Shown here piece by piece: positions 33,641 to 42,678 of a stretch of DNA of 64,000 bases. This stretch comes from CAZLCC01 sp964558365 (GTDB lineage Bacteria; Patescibacteriota; Saccharimonadia; Saccharimonadales; Saccharimonadaceae), in assembly GCA_964558365.1 (NCBI GenBank), contig CAZLCC010000010.1:1-64000 (forward strand). The letters are read 5' to 3'. Numbering within the stretch: the first letter of the stretch is position 1; each line of letters begins with the position of its first letter. A program made the position numbers and the translations under genes. The notes under the pieces are model-generated. The model made no database searches and was not told the origin of the DNA. It was given only the letters and a program-made list of their open reading frames with translations.

Positions 33641-35104
33641 ATGGTAAAGCAAGAAGTTTTAGATAATTATGAGCCAACAATTGGCATTGAGTGCCATGTG
33701 CAGCTAGCAACGAAAACTAAGTTATTTAGTGGTGCGAACAATGATGCCCGAGATGAAGCGCCCAATACGACTGTGAGCCCTATAGATTTTGGCTTTCCCG
33801 GAGTGTTGCCAGTTCTTAATAAAGAGGCTGTTACGCTCGCAATTAAAGCTGGCCTGGCTATGAATTGTGAGATTGCAAAAGTGAGCCGTTTTGATCGAAA
33901 GCACTATTTTTATCCTGATCTTCCAAAGGGATATCAGACAACTCAGCTGTATCATCCGATTATTGGCAAAGGTAAAATTGATATTCCAACACCAAACCAT
34001 GAGGAATTTACTGTAAGAATTCACCATGCTCATCTAGAAGAAGATGCTGGAAAGCTAACGCATCCTGCTGGTAAAGAATATAGTTTAGTAGACTTAAATC
34101 GAGCTGGAACGCCATTGATTGAAATTGTGTCAGAACCCGATATTCATAGTGCTGAACAAGCAAAAGCATACGCTCAAGAGCTTTATCTTCTAATGACTTA
34201 CTCTGGCGTAACGCACGGTGATTTATATCATGGCAACATGCGTTTTGATGTTAACGTTTCTGTTGCCAAAAAAGGCAGCAAAGAACTTGGCAAGCGAACA
34301 GAAGTAAAGAATTTAAATTCATTCAAAAGTGTAGAAAGAGCAGCAGACTATGAAATTAAACGCCAGATTGAGATTTTAGAAAAAGGCGATTCAGTAACGC
34401 AAGAAACGCGAGGCTGGAACGATGCAAAGCAAAAGACGTTTTCTCAGCGCAGCAAAGAAGAAGCTCAAGATTATCGCTATATGCCAGATGCCGATATTCC
34501 ACCAGTCGTTTTAAGTGATACTGTGGTCGAAGATGTAAAAGGTGCAATGCCATTTTTACCACCTCAATATCGAGAAAAGTGGGAAGCACTAGGCGTCGAT
34601 GATTCGGTTATTACTGCACTTTTGCAAGACAAGTCACAGGCAGAAATTATTAGTAAAGTGCAAGATAAATCTGATGTAGCTACTACGAAGCGAATTGCAC
34701 ATTGGTTTGCGAGCACGTTAGCTTCAGACGATGAATCTAATAGCGAAAAAGAAAGTTTGTCAGGCGCTTCTGCAGAAAGCTTGATTGGGCTTTCGGAGAT
34801 GGTAGCAAAAAATGAACTTAGTTCTACTGCAGCAAAAGAAGTTTTCTTAGAATTACTCTCTGGCAGCAGCCTATCGCCAAAAGCAATTGCTGAAGAAAAA
34901 AATCTACTTCAAGTAAGCGACGAAGGTGCGATTGCCAAAATTGTTGATGAAGTGCTCGCAGATCCAGCTTCGCAAAAAGCAGTGCAAGATATTAAGGCAG
35001 GCAATGATAAAGCCATCGGTTTTTTGGTAGGCCAAGTGATGAAACAATCAAAAGGCAAGGCCAATCCAGCGTTAGCGCAAAAACTAATTCGCGAAAGGAT
35101 ATAA
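33641..35104 (+). CDS. gatB: Asp/Glu-tRNA amidotransferase subunit B
   Basis: The 487-aa protein has the GatB core: IGIECHVQLATKTKLFSG, a DLPKGYQTTQ motif, the ADYEIKRQIEILEKG region and the YRYMPDADIPP motif. A C-terminal helical tail and YqeY-like domain (about 330-487) binds tRNA. It activates and amidates the misacylated tRNA. With GatC and GatA the set is complete in this operon. Confidence 0.96.
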   Translation: MVKQEVLDNYEPTIGIECHVQLATKTKLFSGANNDARDEAPNTTVSPIDFGFPGVLPVLNKEAVTLAIKAGLAMNCEIAKVSRFDRKHYFYPDLPKGYQTTQLYHPIIGKGKIDIPTPNHEEFTVRIHHAHLEEDAGKLTHPAGKEYSLVDLNRAGTPLIEIVSEPDIHSAEQAKAYAQELYLLMTYSGVTHGDLYHGNMRFDVNVSVAKKGSKELGKRTEVKNLNSFKSVERAADYEIKRQIEILEKGDSVTQETRGWNDAKQKTFSQRSKEEAQDYRYMPDADIPPVVLSDTVVEDVKGAMPFLPPQYREKWEALGVDDSVITALLQDKSQAEIISKVQDKSDVATTKRIAHWFASTLASDDESNSEKESLSGASAESLIGLSEMVAKNELSSTAAKEVFLELLSGSSLSPKAIAEEKNLLQVSDEGAIAKIVDEVLADPASQKAVQDIKAGNDKAIGFLVGQVMKQSKGKANPALAQKLIRERI

Positions 35105-35108
35105 AAAG

Positions 35109-35981
35109 ATGAAACGACCAACGAAAGCGATTATTTGTGCGGCAGGTTTGGGGACACGTTTTTTGCCTCAAACAAAAGCAATGCCTAAAGAAATGTTGCC
35201 AATTATAGATAAACCAGTTATTCAGCTGATCGTTGAAGAGGCGGTGGCGGCTGGTGTTACAGAGGTTATTATTGTTACCGGAAGTACAAAGCGGCCGATT
35301 GAAGATCATTTTGATAGGGCAGACGAACTTGAGAATGAGCTAGAGCAGCGCGGCAAAAAAGAGTTGGCGCAAAAGTTGAGAGAAGTGGCAGAAATGGCGA
35401 ATTTTATTTATCTGCGCCAAAAGGGGTCTCCAAAAGGCAACGCGTTGCCGGTTCTTAATGCTAGGCATTTGATAAGCAATGATGAGCCGTTTTTTGTTTT
35501 CTTTGCGGATGACTTTTTTAAATCTGAAGTTCCACGTGCGGCGCAGCTTCTTGATGCGTATAAGAAAACGGGTAAATCTGTTATGTCGTTTGCAGAAGTA
35601 GCACCAGAAAAAGCAGATCAATATGGCATGGCAAAACCAGGTGAATATAAAGAAGAAGATTTATTTACCGTAAAAGGATTGGTTGAAAAGCCAGAACTAG
35701 GCACAGAGCCAAGTTTATTAGCACAGACTGGCTGCTATCTTTTAACGCCAGATATTTTGCCTCTTATTGAAAATCTCCAGCCTGGAAAAGGTGGTGAAAT
35801 TGTATTAGGAGATAGTATTAGCCAGTTAGCTGAAAAAGACGTAGTGTACGGTAAGAAAATTAGTGGAACATGGCATGACGGCGGTAATCCGCTCGGCTAT
35901 ATAAAAGCAGTGATAGACTTTGCTTTGGACAGTGATGAATATAAAGAGGAGCTTTCTCGGTATTTAAAAAATAGAGTATAA
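35109..35981 (+). CDS. galU: UTP-glucose-1-phosphate uridylyltransferase
   Basis: The 290-aa nucleotidyltransferase has the N-terminal CAAGLGTRFLPQTKAMPKEML pyrophosphorylase loop, the VEEAVAAGVTEVIIVTG segment, FFADDF with the metal-binding Asp, VEKPE and GTWHDGGNPLGYIKA. It makes UDP-glucose for cell-surface glycans. It begins 4 bases after gatB and is probably co-transcribed. Confidence 0.94.
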   Translation: MKRPTKAIICAAGLGTRFLPQTKAMPKEMLPIIDKPVIQLIVEEAVAAGVTEVIIVTGSTKRPIEDHFDRADELENELEQRGKKELAQKLREVAEMANFIYLRQKGSPKGNALPVLNARHLISNDEPFFVFFADDFFKSEVPRAAQLLDAYKKTGKSVMSFAEVAPEKADQYGMAKPGEYKEEDLFTVKGLVEKPELGTEPSLLAQTGCYLLTPDILPLIENLQPGKGGEIVLGDSISQLAEKDVVYGKKISGTWHDGGNPLGYIKAVIDFALDSDEYKEELSRYLKNRV

Positions 35982-36013
35982 TAAGAGTATAGCTAAACGA
36001 AAGGATAGAAAAC

Positions 36014-36265
36014 ATGAGTGAAGCAGCAGAAATTTTAGTGGTAATACTTTCTATCTTTTTGGCAATCTTCTTGTTAATTGGCATTATTTTGGGCGTTATG
36101 TTGATTCGTGTGTCTAAAAATATTAGCTCAATTACGAGTTCAATTCAGCATACAACAGAGCAGATTGAAACAGTTGTTGAAAGCGTTTCAAAAGCAACAA
36201 CTCCAATGATAATTGCAAAAATGATTATGAAACAGTTTAAAGACGGTAAAGATAAAAAAAAGTAA
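36014..36265 (+). CDS. Small membrane protein with DUF948-like layout
   Basis: The 83-aa product is a single N-terminal helix (about 7-32) followed by a Ser/Thr-rich helical stretch (ISSITSSIQHTTEQIETVVESV) and a Lys-rich tail, as in DUF948-type proteins. A TATAAT box lies near 35980 and AAAGGA precedes the ATG. It is first of a three-gene set with a YtxH-like and a DUF5665-like gene. Confidence 0.7.
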   Translation: MSEAAEILVVILSIFLAIFLLIGIILGVMLIRVSKNISSITSSIQHTTEQIETVVESVSKATTPMIIAKMIMKQFKDGKDKKK

Positions 36266-36279
36266 AGGAGCTAAGAGAT

Positions 36280-36588
36280 ATGTCTAAAGGAAAATTTGCA
36301 CTAGGAGCACTTATCGGCGCGGCTGCAGGGGCTCTTGCGGGAGTATTGGCAGCACCAAAAAGCGGAAAAGAAACTCGACAAGATATTAAAGATAAGGCGA
36401 ATAAGGTCAAGAAAGACACAACAAAAAAAGCTGATCAAGTAGCCAAAGAAGCTAAGAAAAAAGCAGACGCTGTATCTGAAGAAGTAAAAGATACGGTTGA
36501 TGAAGTGAAATATAAAGCAAAAGATGTGAAAAAGCGAACTGAAGGTGCGGTTGAGGGCGCTAAAGCTGGTTTTAAGAAGAAGCGATAA
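36280..36588 (+). CDS. YtxH-like protein
   Basis: The 102-aa protein has the YtxH hallmark of a Gly/Ala-rich helix (LGALIGAAAGALAGVLAAPKSGKETR) followed by a highly charged Lys/Glu/Asp amphipathic repeat region. YtxH proteins are stress- or envelope-associated with unknown mechanism. AAAGGAGCT lies before its ATG. It is 14 bases after the DUF948-like gene. Confidence 0.85.
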   Translation: MSKGKFALGALIGAAAGALAGVLAAPKSGKETRQDIKDKANKVKKDTTKKADQVAKEAKKKADAVSEEVKDTVDEVKYKAKDVKKRTEGAVEGAKAGFKKKR

Positions 36589-36598
36589 TAAGGTTTTG

Positions 36599-36880
36599 AT
36601 GACGAAGAAAAAAACAGTAGCTGAAAAATTTGCAGATGATCAGGTAAAAGGTGCGCAGCAAGATCTTGTCGAACAGCTTTTTGATGATCATTATAAGCAT
36701 CGAGGACGCATTTACCAAGTCAACTTTTTTAGAGGCATAAGTTTTGGCTTTGGCAGTGTTTTAGGTGCGACAGTGCTGGTGGCGATTCTTTTATGGCTCC
36801 TTTCGTTTTTTAATGAGATGCCATTTATTGGAGATGTCGTAAAAAGTACGCAACAAAGTATAGAACAACGTAGTCGCTAG
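36599..36880 (+). CDS. DUF5665-like membrane protein
   Basis: The start at 36599 is preferred over a frame beginning at 36545 inside the YtxH gene. The 93-aa product has a polar cytoplasmic N-terminus (VEQLFDDHYKHRGRIYQVNFFRGISFGFGSVLGA) and one membrane helix (about 53-75), matching the DUF5665 layout. Function is unknown. It precedes dnaE by 21 bases and may be co-transcribed with it. Confidence 0.75.
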   Translation: MTKKKTVAEKFADDQVKGAQQDLVEQLFDDHYKHRGRIYQVNFFRGISFGFGSVLGATVLVAILLWLLSFFNEMPFIGDVVKSTQQSIEQRSR

Positions 36881-36901
36881 CTGAAATTAAGGGAGAGGTG
36901 T

Positions 36902-39900
36902 GTGAGTAAAACGATTTTAAAACCGTCAGATTATGTTCATCTTCATAATCATACGCACCATAGCCTTCTCGATGGGCTAACAAAAATTGACGAGCTTATT
37001 CTGCATGTTAAAGATCTTGGTATGCATGCTGTTGCTATGACAGATCACGGTACGCTTTCAGGCGCTATTGATTTTTATAAAGCATGTAAAAAACATGACA
37101 TCAAGCCAATTATTGGTATGGAAGCCTATGTTGCAGCTCGAAAAATTTCAGACCGCGACCCAGCAAAAGACAAAGCGCGCTATCATCTTATTCTTCTAGC
37201 TATGAATAACAAAGGTTACGAAAACCTTATGCGACTTTCGACAATTGCCAATCTTGAAGGCATGTATTATAAACCGCGAATTGATCATGAGCTTTTAGAA
37301 AAATATAACGAAGGGCTTATTGTTTTGAGCGGTTGCGCTGGTGGCGAACTTGGCGAAGCCTTGCGCGGCGAAAACTATGAAAAAGCAAAGTCAATTGCTG
37401 AATGGTATAAAGGGATTTTTGGTGACAGGTATTATCTCGAGATCCAAGATCACAACGAATGGGCAGAACAAGTTAAGATTAACGAAGGAGTTTTTAAACT
37501 TTCTGAAGAGTTAAATATTCCAAAAGTAGTAACAGGCGATGCGCACTATCTTAAGCCGGATGATCAAGATTCTCACGAGATTTTGCTTTGTGTGGGAACG
37601 GGATCGTATCTTAGCGACACGGATCGGATGAGTTTAAAAGATTTTCATCTCCATGTCACCGATCCAAAAGATGTAATTGAGCGCTGGCAAGATAAATACC
37701 CTGATATTGTTCGAAATACTAAAGAGATTGCCGATCGCTGCAATATTGAAATTGAGCTAGGCAAAATTTTAATCCCAACCTTCCCTACGCCAAAAGGTGA
37801 AAGCGAGAAGAGCTATCTTGAAAAGCTTGTATATCGTGGTCTTGCGTGGCGTTATGGCAAAGCGGAATTTGAAAATAAATTAACAATTGCTGAAGCCAAG
37901 AAGCAGCTTCCGAAGGATGTGCTAGAAAGAGCCGAGTTTGAACTTAAGACCATTGAGAGTATGGGGTTCAACGGCTATTTTTTGATTATTTGGGACTTCA
38001 TGGATTGGGGTAAGAAAAGAGGTATTATTTTTGGTCCTGGTCGTGGTTCGGCCGCTGGTTCAATTATTGCCTACGCTCTTAATATTACAGATCTTGATCC
38101 GATAAAATACGACCTTCTTTTTGAGCGATTTTTGAATCCAGATCGTATATCTATGCCCGATATTGATATCGATATTCAAGATACTCGTCGTGATGAAGTA
38201 ATTCAATACTGCGTTGAAAAATATGGTGATGACAAAGTTGCAAACATTGTTACCTTTGGTCGTATGGCTGCTCGCGCTGCTGTAAGAGATGTTGCACGTG
38301 TTTTGCAGGTTCCTTATTCTGATGCGGATCGTCTTGCAAAGCTTGTGCCAGCTCCTGTGCAGGGTCGCCATATTCCATTAAAAAAGAGTGTTGAAAGTGA
38401 TGCTGATTTAAGGAATGAATATGAAACAAATGCAGATGCGAAACGCGTTATAGATTTTGCATCACGGCTTGAAGGGACGATTCGCTCACATGGTGTGCAT
38501 GCTGCGGGTGTGGTGATTGCGCCAGATGAAATCGTAAAGTTTACGCCACTTGAAATGGCACAAAAAGGTGTTGTATCAACGCAATACCCAATGTTTCCTA
38601 TTGAAGATCTTGGGCTTTTAAAAATGGATTTTCTCGGGCTTTCAAACCTTACAATTATTAACAATGCGCTGAGAATTATTAAAAAGGTATATAAAAATGA
38701 TATTGAGCTTGCGACGCTGCCGCTTGATGATGAAAAAACATTTGAACTCTTTCAACGCGGCGACACAACAGGTGTATTTCAGCTGGAATCTGCTGGCATG
38801 AAGCGCTACCTAAAGCAGCTTCAGCCAACGGTTTTTGAAGACATTATTGCGATGGTTGCGCTATATCGTCCCGGACCAATGCAGTTTATTGACGATTTTA
38901 TTGCAAGAAAGCATGGCAAGAAAAAGATTGAATATCTGCACCCAAAGATGGAAGATGCTTTGAAGAGTACATACGGAATTTTGGTATATCAAGAGCAGTT
39001 TATGCAAATTTCAAAAGATATGGCTGGTTTTACCGGCGGTCAGGCGGATACGCTTCGAAAAGCTGTTGGCAAGAAGATCATGTCTATGATGAAAGAGGTA
39101 AAGCCGCAGTTTATTGAAGGCGCAATTAAGCATAGTGGCGCAGACAAGAAGTTAGTTGAAAAATTTTGGGATCAGCTAGAAGAATTTGCTAACTATTGTT
39201 TTAACAAATCACATGCAGCATGTTATGCAATGATTGCATATTGGACGGCGTACCTTAAGGCGCATTACCCGGACGCTTTTATGGCAGCTTTAATGACAAG
39301 CGACCAAGATGATATCGATCGCTTAGCGATTGAGATTAGTGAATGCAAAAAAATGGGCATAAAAGTATTGCCGCCAGATGTTCGCGAAAGCTATGTTGAA
39401 TTTGCTATTGTTCCAGAAAAAAATGAAATTCGCTTTGGTATGGCTGCGGTGAAAGGTGTTGGCACGGGGGCGGTAGAAGAAGTTTTGCGCGCGCGCGAAG
39501 AAGAGCCATTTAAGAGTATTGAAGATTTTGCGAAACGCGTAAGTACCAGCAAGGCAAATAAAAAAGCCTGGGAATCACTTATCAAAGCTGGTGCGTTTGA
39601 TGCTTTCGGTGATAGGTCAGACTTACTATTTAACGTTGAGACACTCCTTGGATTTGCGAGTAAATTACAAAAAGAAGCAATTAGCGGGCAAGCAGATTTA
39701 TTTGGTGGGCTAGAGAGCGCTGTTGCGATGCCAAGTGTTGAGTTGCAGCCTGCGCCAACAAAGCACTCGCCAAAAGAACTTTTAACATGGGAGAGAGAGC
39801 TACTTGGTCTCTATTTAAGCTCTCATCCGCTTGATTCTTATGAAACATACTTAAACGAGCAAACTGTTTCTTTAAATAGCGTCGGCGAACCACTTGATAA

Positions 39901-40510
39901 CAAAACAATTACCGTCGGCGGAGTTATTAGTTCTATCCGTTCTATTACTACAAAAAGCGGCAGCAAAATGGCGTTTGTTGGCTTAGAAGACAAAACTGGC
40001 GAAACAGAAATTATCGTTTTTCCAAAATTATTTGAAAAAATTGGAGACACTCTAATGCAAGATTTAGTCGTCTCTATTAAAGGTCGCGTTAACGCAAGAG
40101 ATAAGAACGGTAATCTTACTGGTGAAGTGAAAATTATCGCAGACGAAATAACACCAATTACAGAAGAAGATTTAAAAAACTATACGGTAACGGGTAAAAA
40201 AATGAAGACGCCTGCTGGCAAGAAGAGCGTGAAGGCGGAAGTGGCAAAACAAGAAGCACCACTAAATATTGCTCCACCAATTGATAAACCAAAAAAGATT
40301 TATATTCACATTAAAGATCCGAATGAGCACGAAAAATTACTACAAATGAAGAAGCTTTTTAATGAATACCCAGGCGATAGTGAAATCATTTTGATGCTTG
40401 GTGATGATAAACAGTCAGCTATCCGCCTGCCGTTTAAAGCAGATGCAACGAATGGTCTAAAAGGTAAGCTAGTCGATATTTATACTGAAAAGTGCGTTGT
40501 TTTTAAGTAG
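36902..40510 (+). CDS. dnaE: DNA polymerase III alpha subunit (DnaE type)
   Basis: The 1202-aa replicative polymerase begins at GTG after GGGAGAGG. An N-terminal PHP domain has HLHNHTHHSLLDG (His15, His17), TDHGTLSG and TGDAHYL. The metal ligands look intact, which would allow PHP-based proofreading, an inference. The catalytic PDIDIDIQD lies near residues 418-426. There follow a beta-clamp/fingers region, a tandem HhH stretch, an OB fold (about 1000-1080, VGGVISSIRSITTKSGSKM) and a short C-terminal domain. Length is typical of DnaE1. Confidence 0.97.
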   Translation: MSKTILKPSDYVHLHNHTHHSLLDGLTKIDELILHVKDLGMHAVAMTDHGTLSGAIDFYKACKKHDIKPIIGMEAYVAARKISDRDPAKDKARYHLILLAMNNKGYENLMRLSTIANLEGMYYKPRIDHELLEKYNEGLIVLSGCAGGELGEALRGENYEKAKSIAEWYKGIFGDRYYLEIQDHNEWAEQVKINEGVFKLSEELNIPKVVTGDAHYLKPDDQDSHEILLCVGTGSYLSDTDRMSLKDFHLHVTDPKDVIERWQDKYPDIVRNTKEIADRCNIEIELGKILIPTFPTPKGESEKSYLEKLVYRGLAWRYGKAEFENKLTIAEAKKQLPKDVLERAEFELKTIESMGFNGYFLIIWDFMDWGKKRGIIFGPGRGSAAGSIIAYALNITDLDPIKYDLLFERFLNPDRISMPDIDIDIQDTRRDEVIQYCVEKYGDDKVANIVTFGRMAARAAVRDVARVLQVPYSDADRLAKLVPAPVQGRHIPLKKSVESDADLRNEYETNADAKRVIDFASRLEGTIRSHGVHAAGVVIAPDEIVKFTPLEMAQKGVVSTQYPMFPIEDLGLLKMDFLGLSNLTIINNALRIIKKVYKNDIELATLPLDDEKTFELFQRGDTTGVFQLESAGMKRYLKQLQPTVFEDIIAMVALYRPGPMQFIDDFIARKHGKKKIEYLHPKMEDALKSTYGILVYQEQFMQISKDMAGFTGGQADTLRKAVGKKIMSMMKEVKPQFIEGAIKHSGADKKLVEKFWDQLEEFANYCFNKSHAACYAMIAYWTAYLKAHYPDAFMAALMTSDQDDIDRLAIEISECKKMGIKVLPPDVRESYVEFAIVPEKNEIRFGMAAVKGVGTGAVEEVLRAREEEPFKSIEDFAKRVSTSKANKKAWESLIKAGAFDAFGDRSDLLFNVETLLGFASKLQKEAISGQADLFGGLESAVAMPSVELQPAPTKHSPKELLTWERELLGLYLSSHPLDSYETYLNEQTVSLNSVGEPLDNKTITVGGVISSIRSITTKSGSKMAFVGLEDKTGETEIIVFPKLFEKIGDTLMQDLVVSIKGRVNARDKNGNLTGEVKIIADEITPITEEDLKNYTVTGKKMKTPAGKKSVKAEVAKQEAPLNIAPPIDKPKKIYIHIKDPNEHEKLLQMKKLFNEYPGDSEIILMLGDDKQSAIRLPFKADATNGLKGKLVDIYTEKCVVFK

Positions 40511-41000
40511 AAAGTGCATAGAGCGCGATTCCAGCGGCAACACTTACGTTAAAAGACTCTTTTTTGCCTTGCATTGGAATTTCTAATAATTCATCGCACT
40601 GCTTCATAATATCGTCAGTAATTCCCGACACTTCTTCACCTAAAATAAGGGCTACTTTATCTGTTGGTCTATAGTTTGGAAGTAAAATACTTTTTTCGTT
40701 TTGTTCTAAGCCTAAAATAGAATATCCTTCATCCCGTAATGTTTTTATGATGACTTGAATATCTTCTTGGTAAGAAAAGTGTACTGTTTTTTCTGCGCCT
40801 AATGCTGTTTTACTAATTTGCTGGGTCAGCTTTTCAGAGATGTGAGGTAAGCGAACATCATTGTGCATTTTAGGGTATGGTGTATATCCGGTGAGGTATA
40901 GTTTTTTAATCCCAAATCCATCGCAGGTGCGAAAAATAGAGCCAACATTATGAGTAGAGCGAATATTGTGGGTAATAACGATTATTTCTGATTTTTCCAT
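40503..41000 (-). CDS. SpoU-family RNA ribose methyltransferase
   Basis: The 165-aa SPOUT protein has motif 1 THNIRSTHNVGSIFRTCDG (about 10-28), motif 2 LILGEEVSGI and motif 3 IPMQGKKESFNVSVAAGIALY. These bind S-adenosylmethionine in a trefoil knot and methylate 2'-OH of tRNA or rRNA. The target is not predictable. Minus-strand TACAAT (41008-41013) ends 7 bases before the ATG. The end is convergent with dnaE, overlapping by 8 bases. Confidence 0.92.
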   Translation of the reverse strand: MEKSEIIVITHNIRSTHNVGSIFRTCDGFGIKKLYLTGYTPYPKMHNDVRLPHISEKLTQQISKTALGAEKTVHFSYQEDIQVIIKTLRDEGYSILGLEQNEKSILLPNYRPTDKVALILGEEVSGITDDIMKQCDELLEIPMQGKKESFNVSVAAGIALYALST

Positions 41001-41055
41001 ACCATCTATTGTAACAGTCGTAAAACCTTATGCTTTTCTGATACAATGTTAGCTA

Positions 41056-42678
41056 ATGGACGAGGAAAAGCAAAAAGCGCATTATCGCGATAAAGACGAG
41101 AAAAACACGCAGCAACGTGCGGCAATTTTAGGACTTGAATATTTAGATACACGCGGGCTAACAGATCAAATTGAACTTGTGCCTCAGCTACTAACCATAG
41201 ACGAAATGCACAAAGGTCGTTTGGTGCCGCTTTATAATGGCAATGACATAGACCCATTCGTGTTTGGCGTTACAAATAACACACCGCAGTCAATCACGAA
41301 CACGCTAAAAGCGAAATATAACGAAAAAGGTCAGACTGCGAAGATGGTGTTGATTAGTAACACTGGCTACCGAGAGATGATGCTTCGTTATGATCCGCCA
41401 AAAAGAGTAGTATACGAAGATGTAACAATTGCAAAAGAGGGCGATAGTGAAACAATTGCTGAGGTGTCTAAAACGCTTGAATCTGTTAATACGGATGATA
41501 TCTTAGACTATCTCATTACGCAGGCCGAGCTATTAGGGGCGAGTGATATTCACCTTGAAAATGAACGAGATGAACTTCGTGTGCGCTTTCGTGTTGATGG
41601 TGCTCTGCATCCTGTTGCAAAGCTCTCTCATGATAAATATCGTGTCTTGCTTGCGTCGCTAGCTTCTCGGGCGAATATTTCTACTGCAGCCACAGATGCG
41701 CAATCTGGAAGTATGCAGCAGCGCATTGAGAAAGAGGGCAAGGTTATTTTTCTTAATATGCGTATCGAGGTAATCCCAACTGTCTATGGGCAAGATGCAG
41801 TAATCCGACTCTTTAATTTTGATGAATCACTTTTAAATCTCAATAATATTGGGGTGAGCGAATCCGAGCGGGCGCAGATTGATAAAATTATTCAGCACCC
41901 AAGGGGTATGGTGCTGATGGTTGGTCCAACTGGGTCAGGAAAATCCACTACACTTTATAGTATTATCAATGCACTAAATACAACTGATAGAAAGATTATT
42001 ACGCTTGAAGATCCGGTTGAATTTCGTGTGCCTGGCGTGAGTCAAATTCCAGTTAATACAGATGGTGGCTTAAGTTTTGGCGATAAACTCCGAGCAGTTT
42101 TGCGGCTTGATCCTGATGTTGTGATGGTTGGTGAAATTAGAGACAAAGATACCGCGCGTACGGCTGTACAAGCGTCTATTACAGGGCATTTGGTACTCAG
42201 TACCTTTCACGCTAATTCTGCCGCTGCGGCATTTAGCCGAATGATCGACATGATTGGCGTGAACCCAATATTTAGCACAGCTATCCGTCTTGTTGTTGGC
42301 CAGCGACTTGTAAGAAAGCTAGACGACAATAAAGAGGCGTATAAAGCAGATGACGCAACGAAAGAATGGATAAAAGAGACGCTAAAAGGCTTACCAGAGC
42401 ATATTGAAAAACCAAACCTTGATGGCGACATCACGCTATATAAGCCTATCGTTTCTGAAGATTCGCCATTTGGCTATAAAGGGCGAATTGTTCTAATGGA
42501 GCAAATGGTAGTGAATGAAGAAATTCAAAAATATCTTCGTGGTGAATTAGCGGATGTTCACACAGAGGCAATTGAACAGACAGCCAAAGAGCAGGGTATG
42601 GTAACTATGCTGCAGATGGGCGTTTTAAAAGCGCTTGAAGGCGAAACAACGCTCGAAGAAGTGAATAGAGTTCTTTAA
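41056..42678 (+). CDS. pilB: Type IV pilus assembly ATPase PilB
   Basis: The 540-aa secretion ATPase has a short N-terminal domain (about 1-130), a LLGASDIHLENERDELRVRFRVDG central region, Walker A GPTGSGKST (about 290), the Asp box near TLEDPVEF, Walker B DVVMVGEIRD (about 352-361) and the His box STFHANSAAAAFSR. The usual zinc-binding CxxC pair of PilB/GspE is missing from the region between about 425 and 475. It powers pilin polymerisation; pilin genes lie at 27612 and 53332. TACAAT ends 8 bases before the ATG. Confidence 0.93.
   Translation: MDEEKQKAHYRDKDEKNTQQRAAILGLEYLDTRGLTDQIELVPQLLTIDEMHKGRLVPLYNGNDIDPFVFGVTNNTPQSITNTLKAKYNEKGQTAKMVLISNTGYREMMLRYDPPKRVVYEDVTIAKEGDSETIAEVSKTLESVNTDDILDYLITQAELLGASDIHLENERDELRVRFRVDGALHPVAKLSHDKYRVLLASLASRANISTAATDAQSGSMQQRIEKEGKVIFLNMRIEVIPTVYGQDAVIRLFNFDESLLNLNNIGVSESERAQIDKIIQHPRGMVLMVGPTGSGKSTTLYSIINALNTTDRKIITLEDPVEFRVPGVSQIPVNTDGGLSFGDKLRAVLRLDPDVVMVGEIRDKDTARTAVQASITGHLVLSTFHANSAAAAFSRMIDMIGVNPIFSTAIRLVVGQRLVRKLDDNKEAYKADDATKEWIKETLKGLPEHIEKPNLDGDITLYKPIVSEDSPFGYKGRIVLMEQMVVNEEIQKYLRGELADVHTEAIEQTAKEQGMVTMLQMGVLKALEGETTLEEVNRVL

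Noticed and set aside
38314..38664. Antisense open frame in dnaE (and similar ones in nusA, clpC, pheT and uvrB)
   Set aside because: They shadow strongly conserved genes on the other strand and show no ribosome sites or families.
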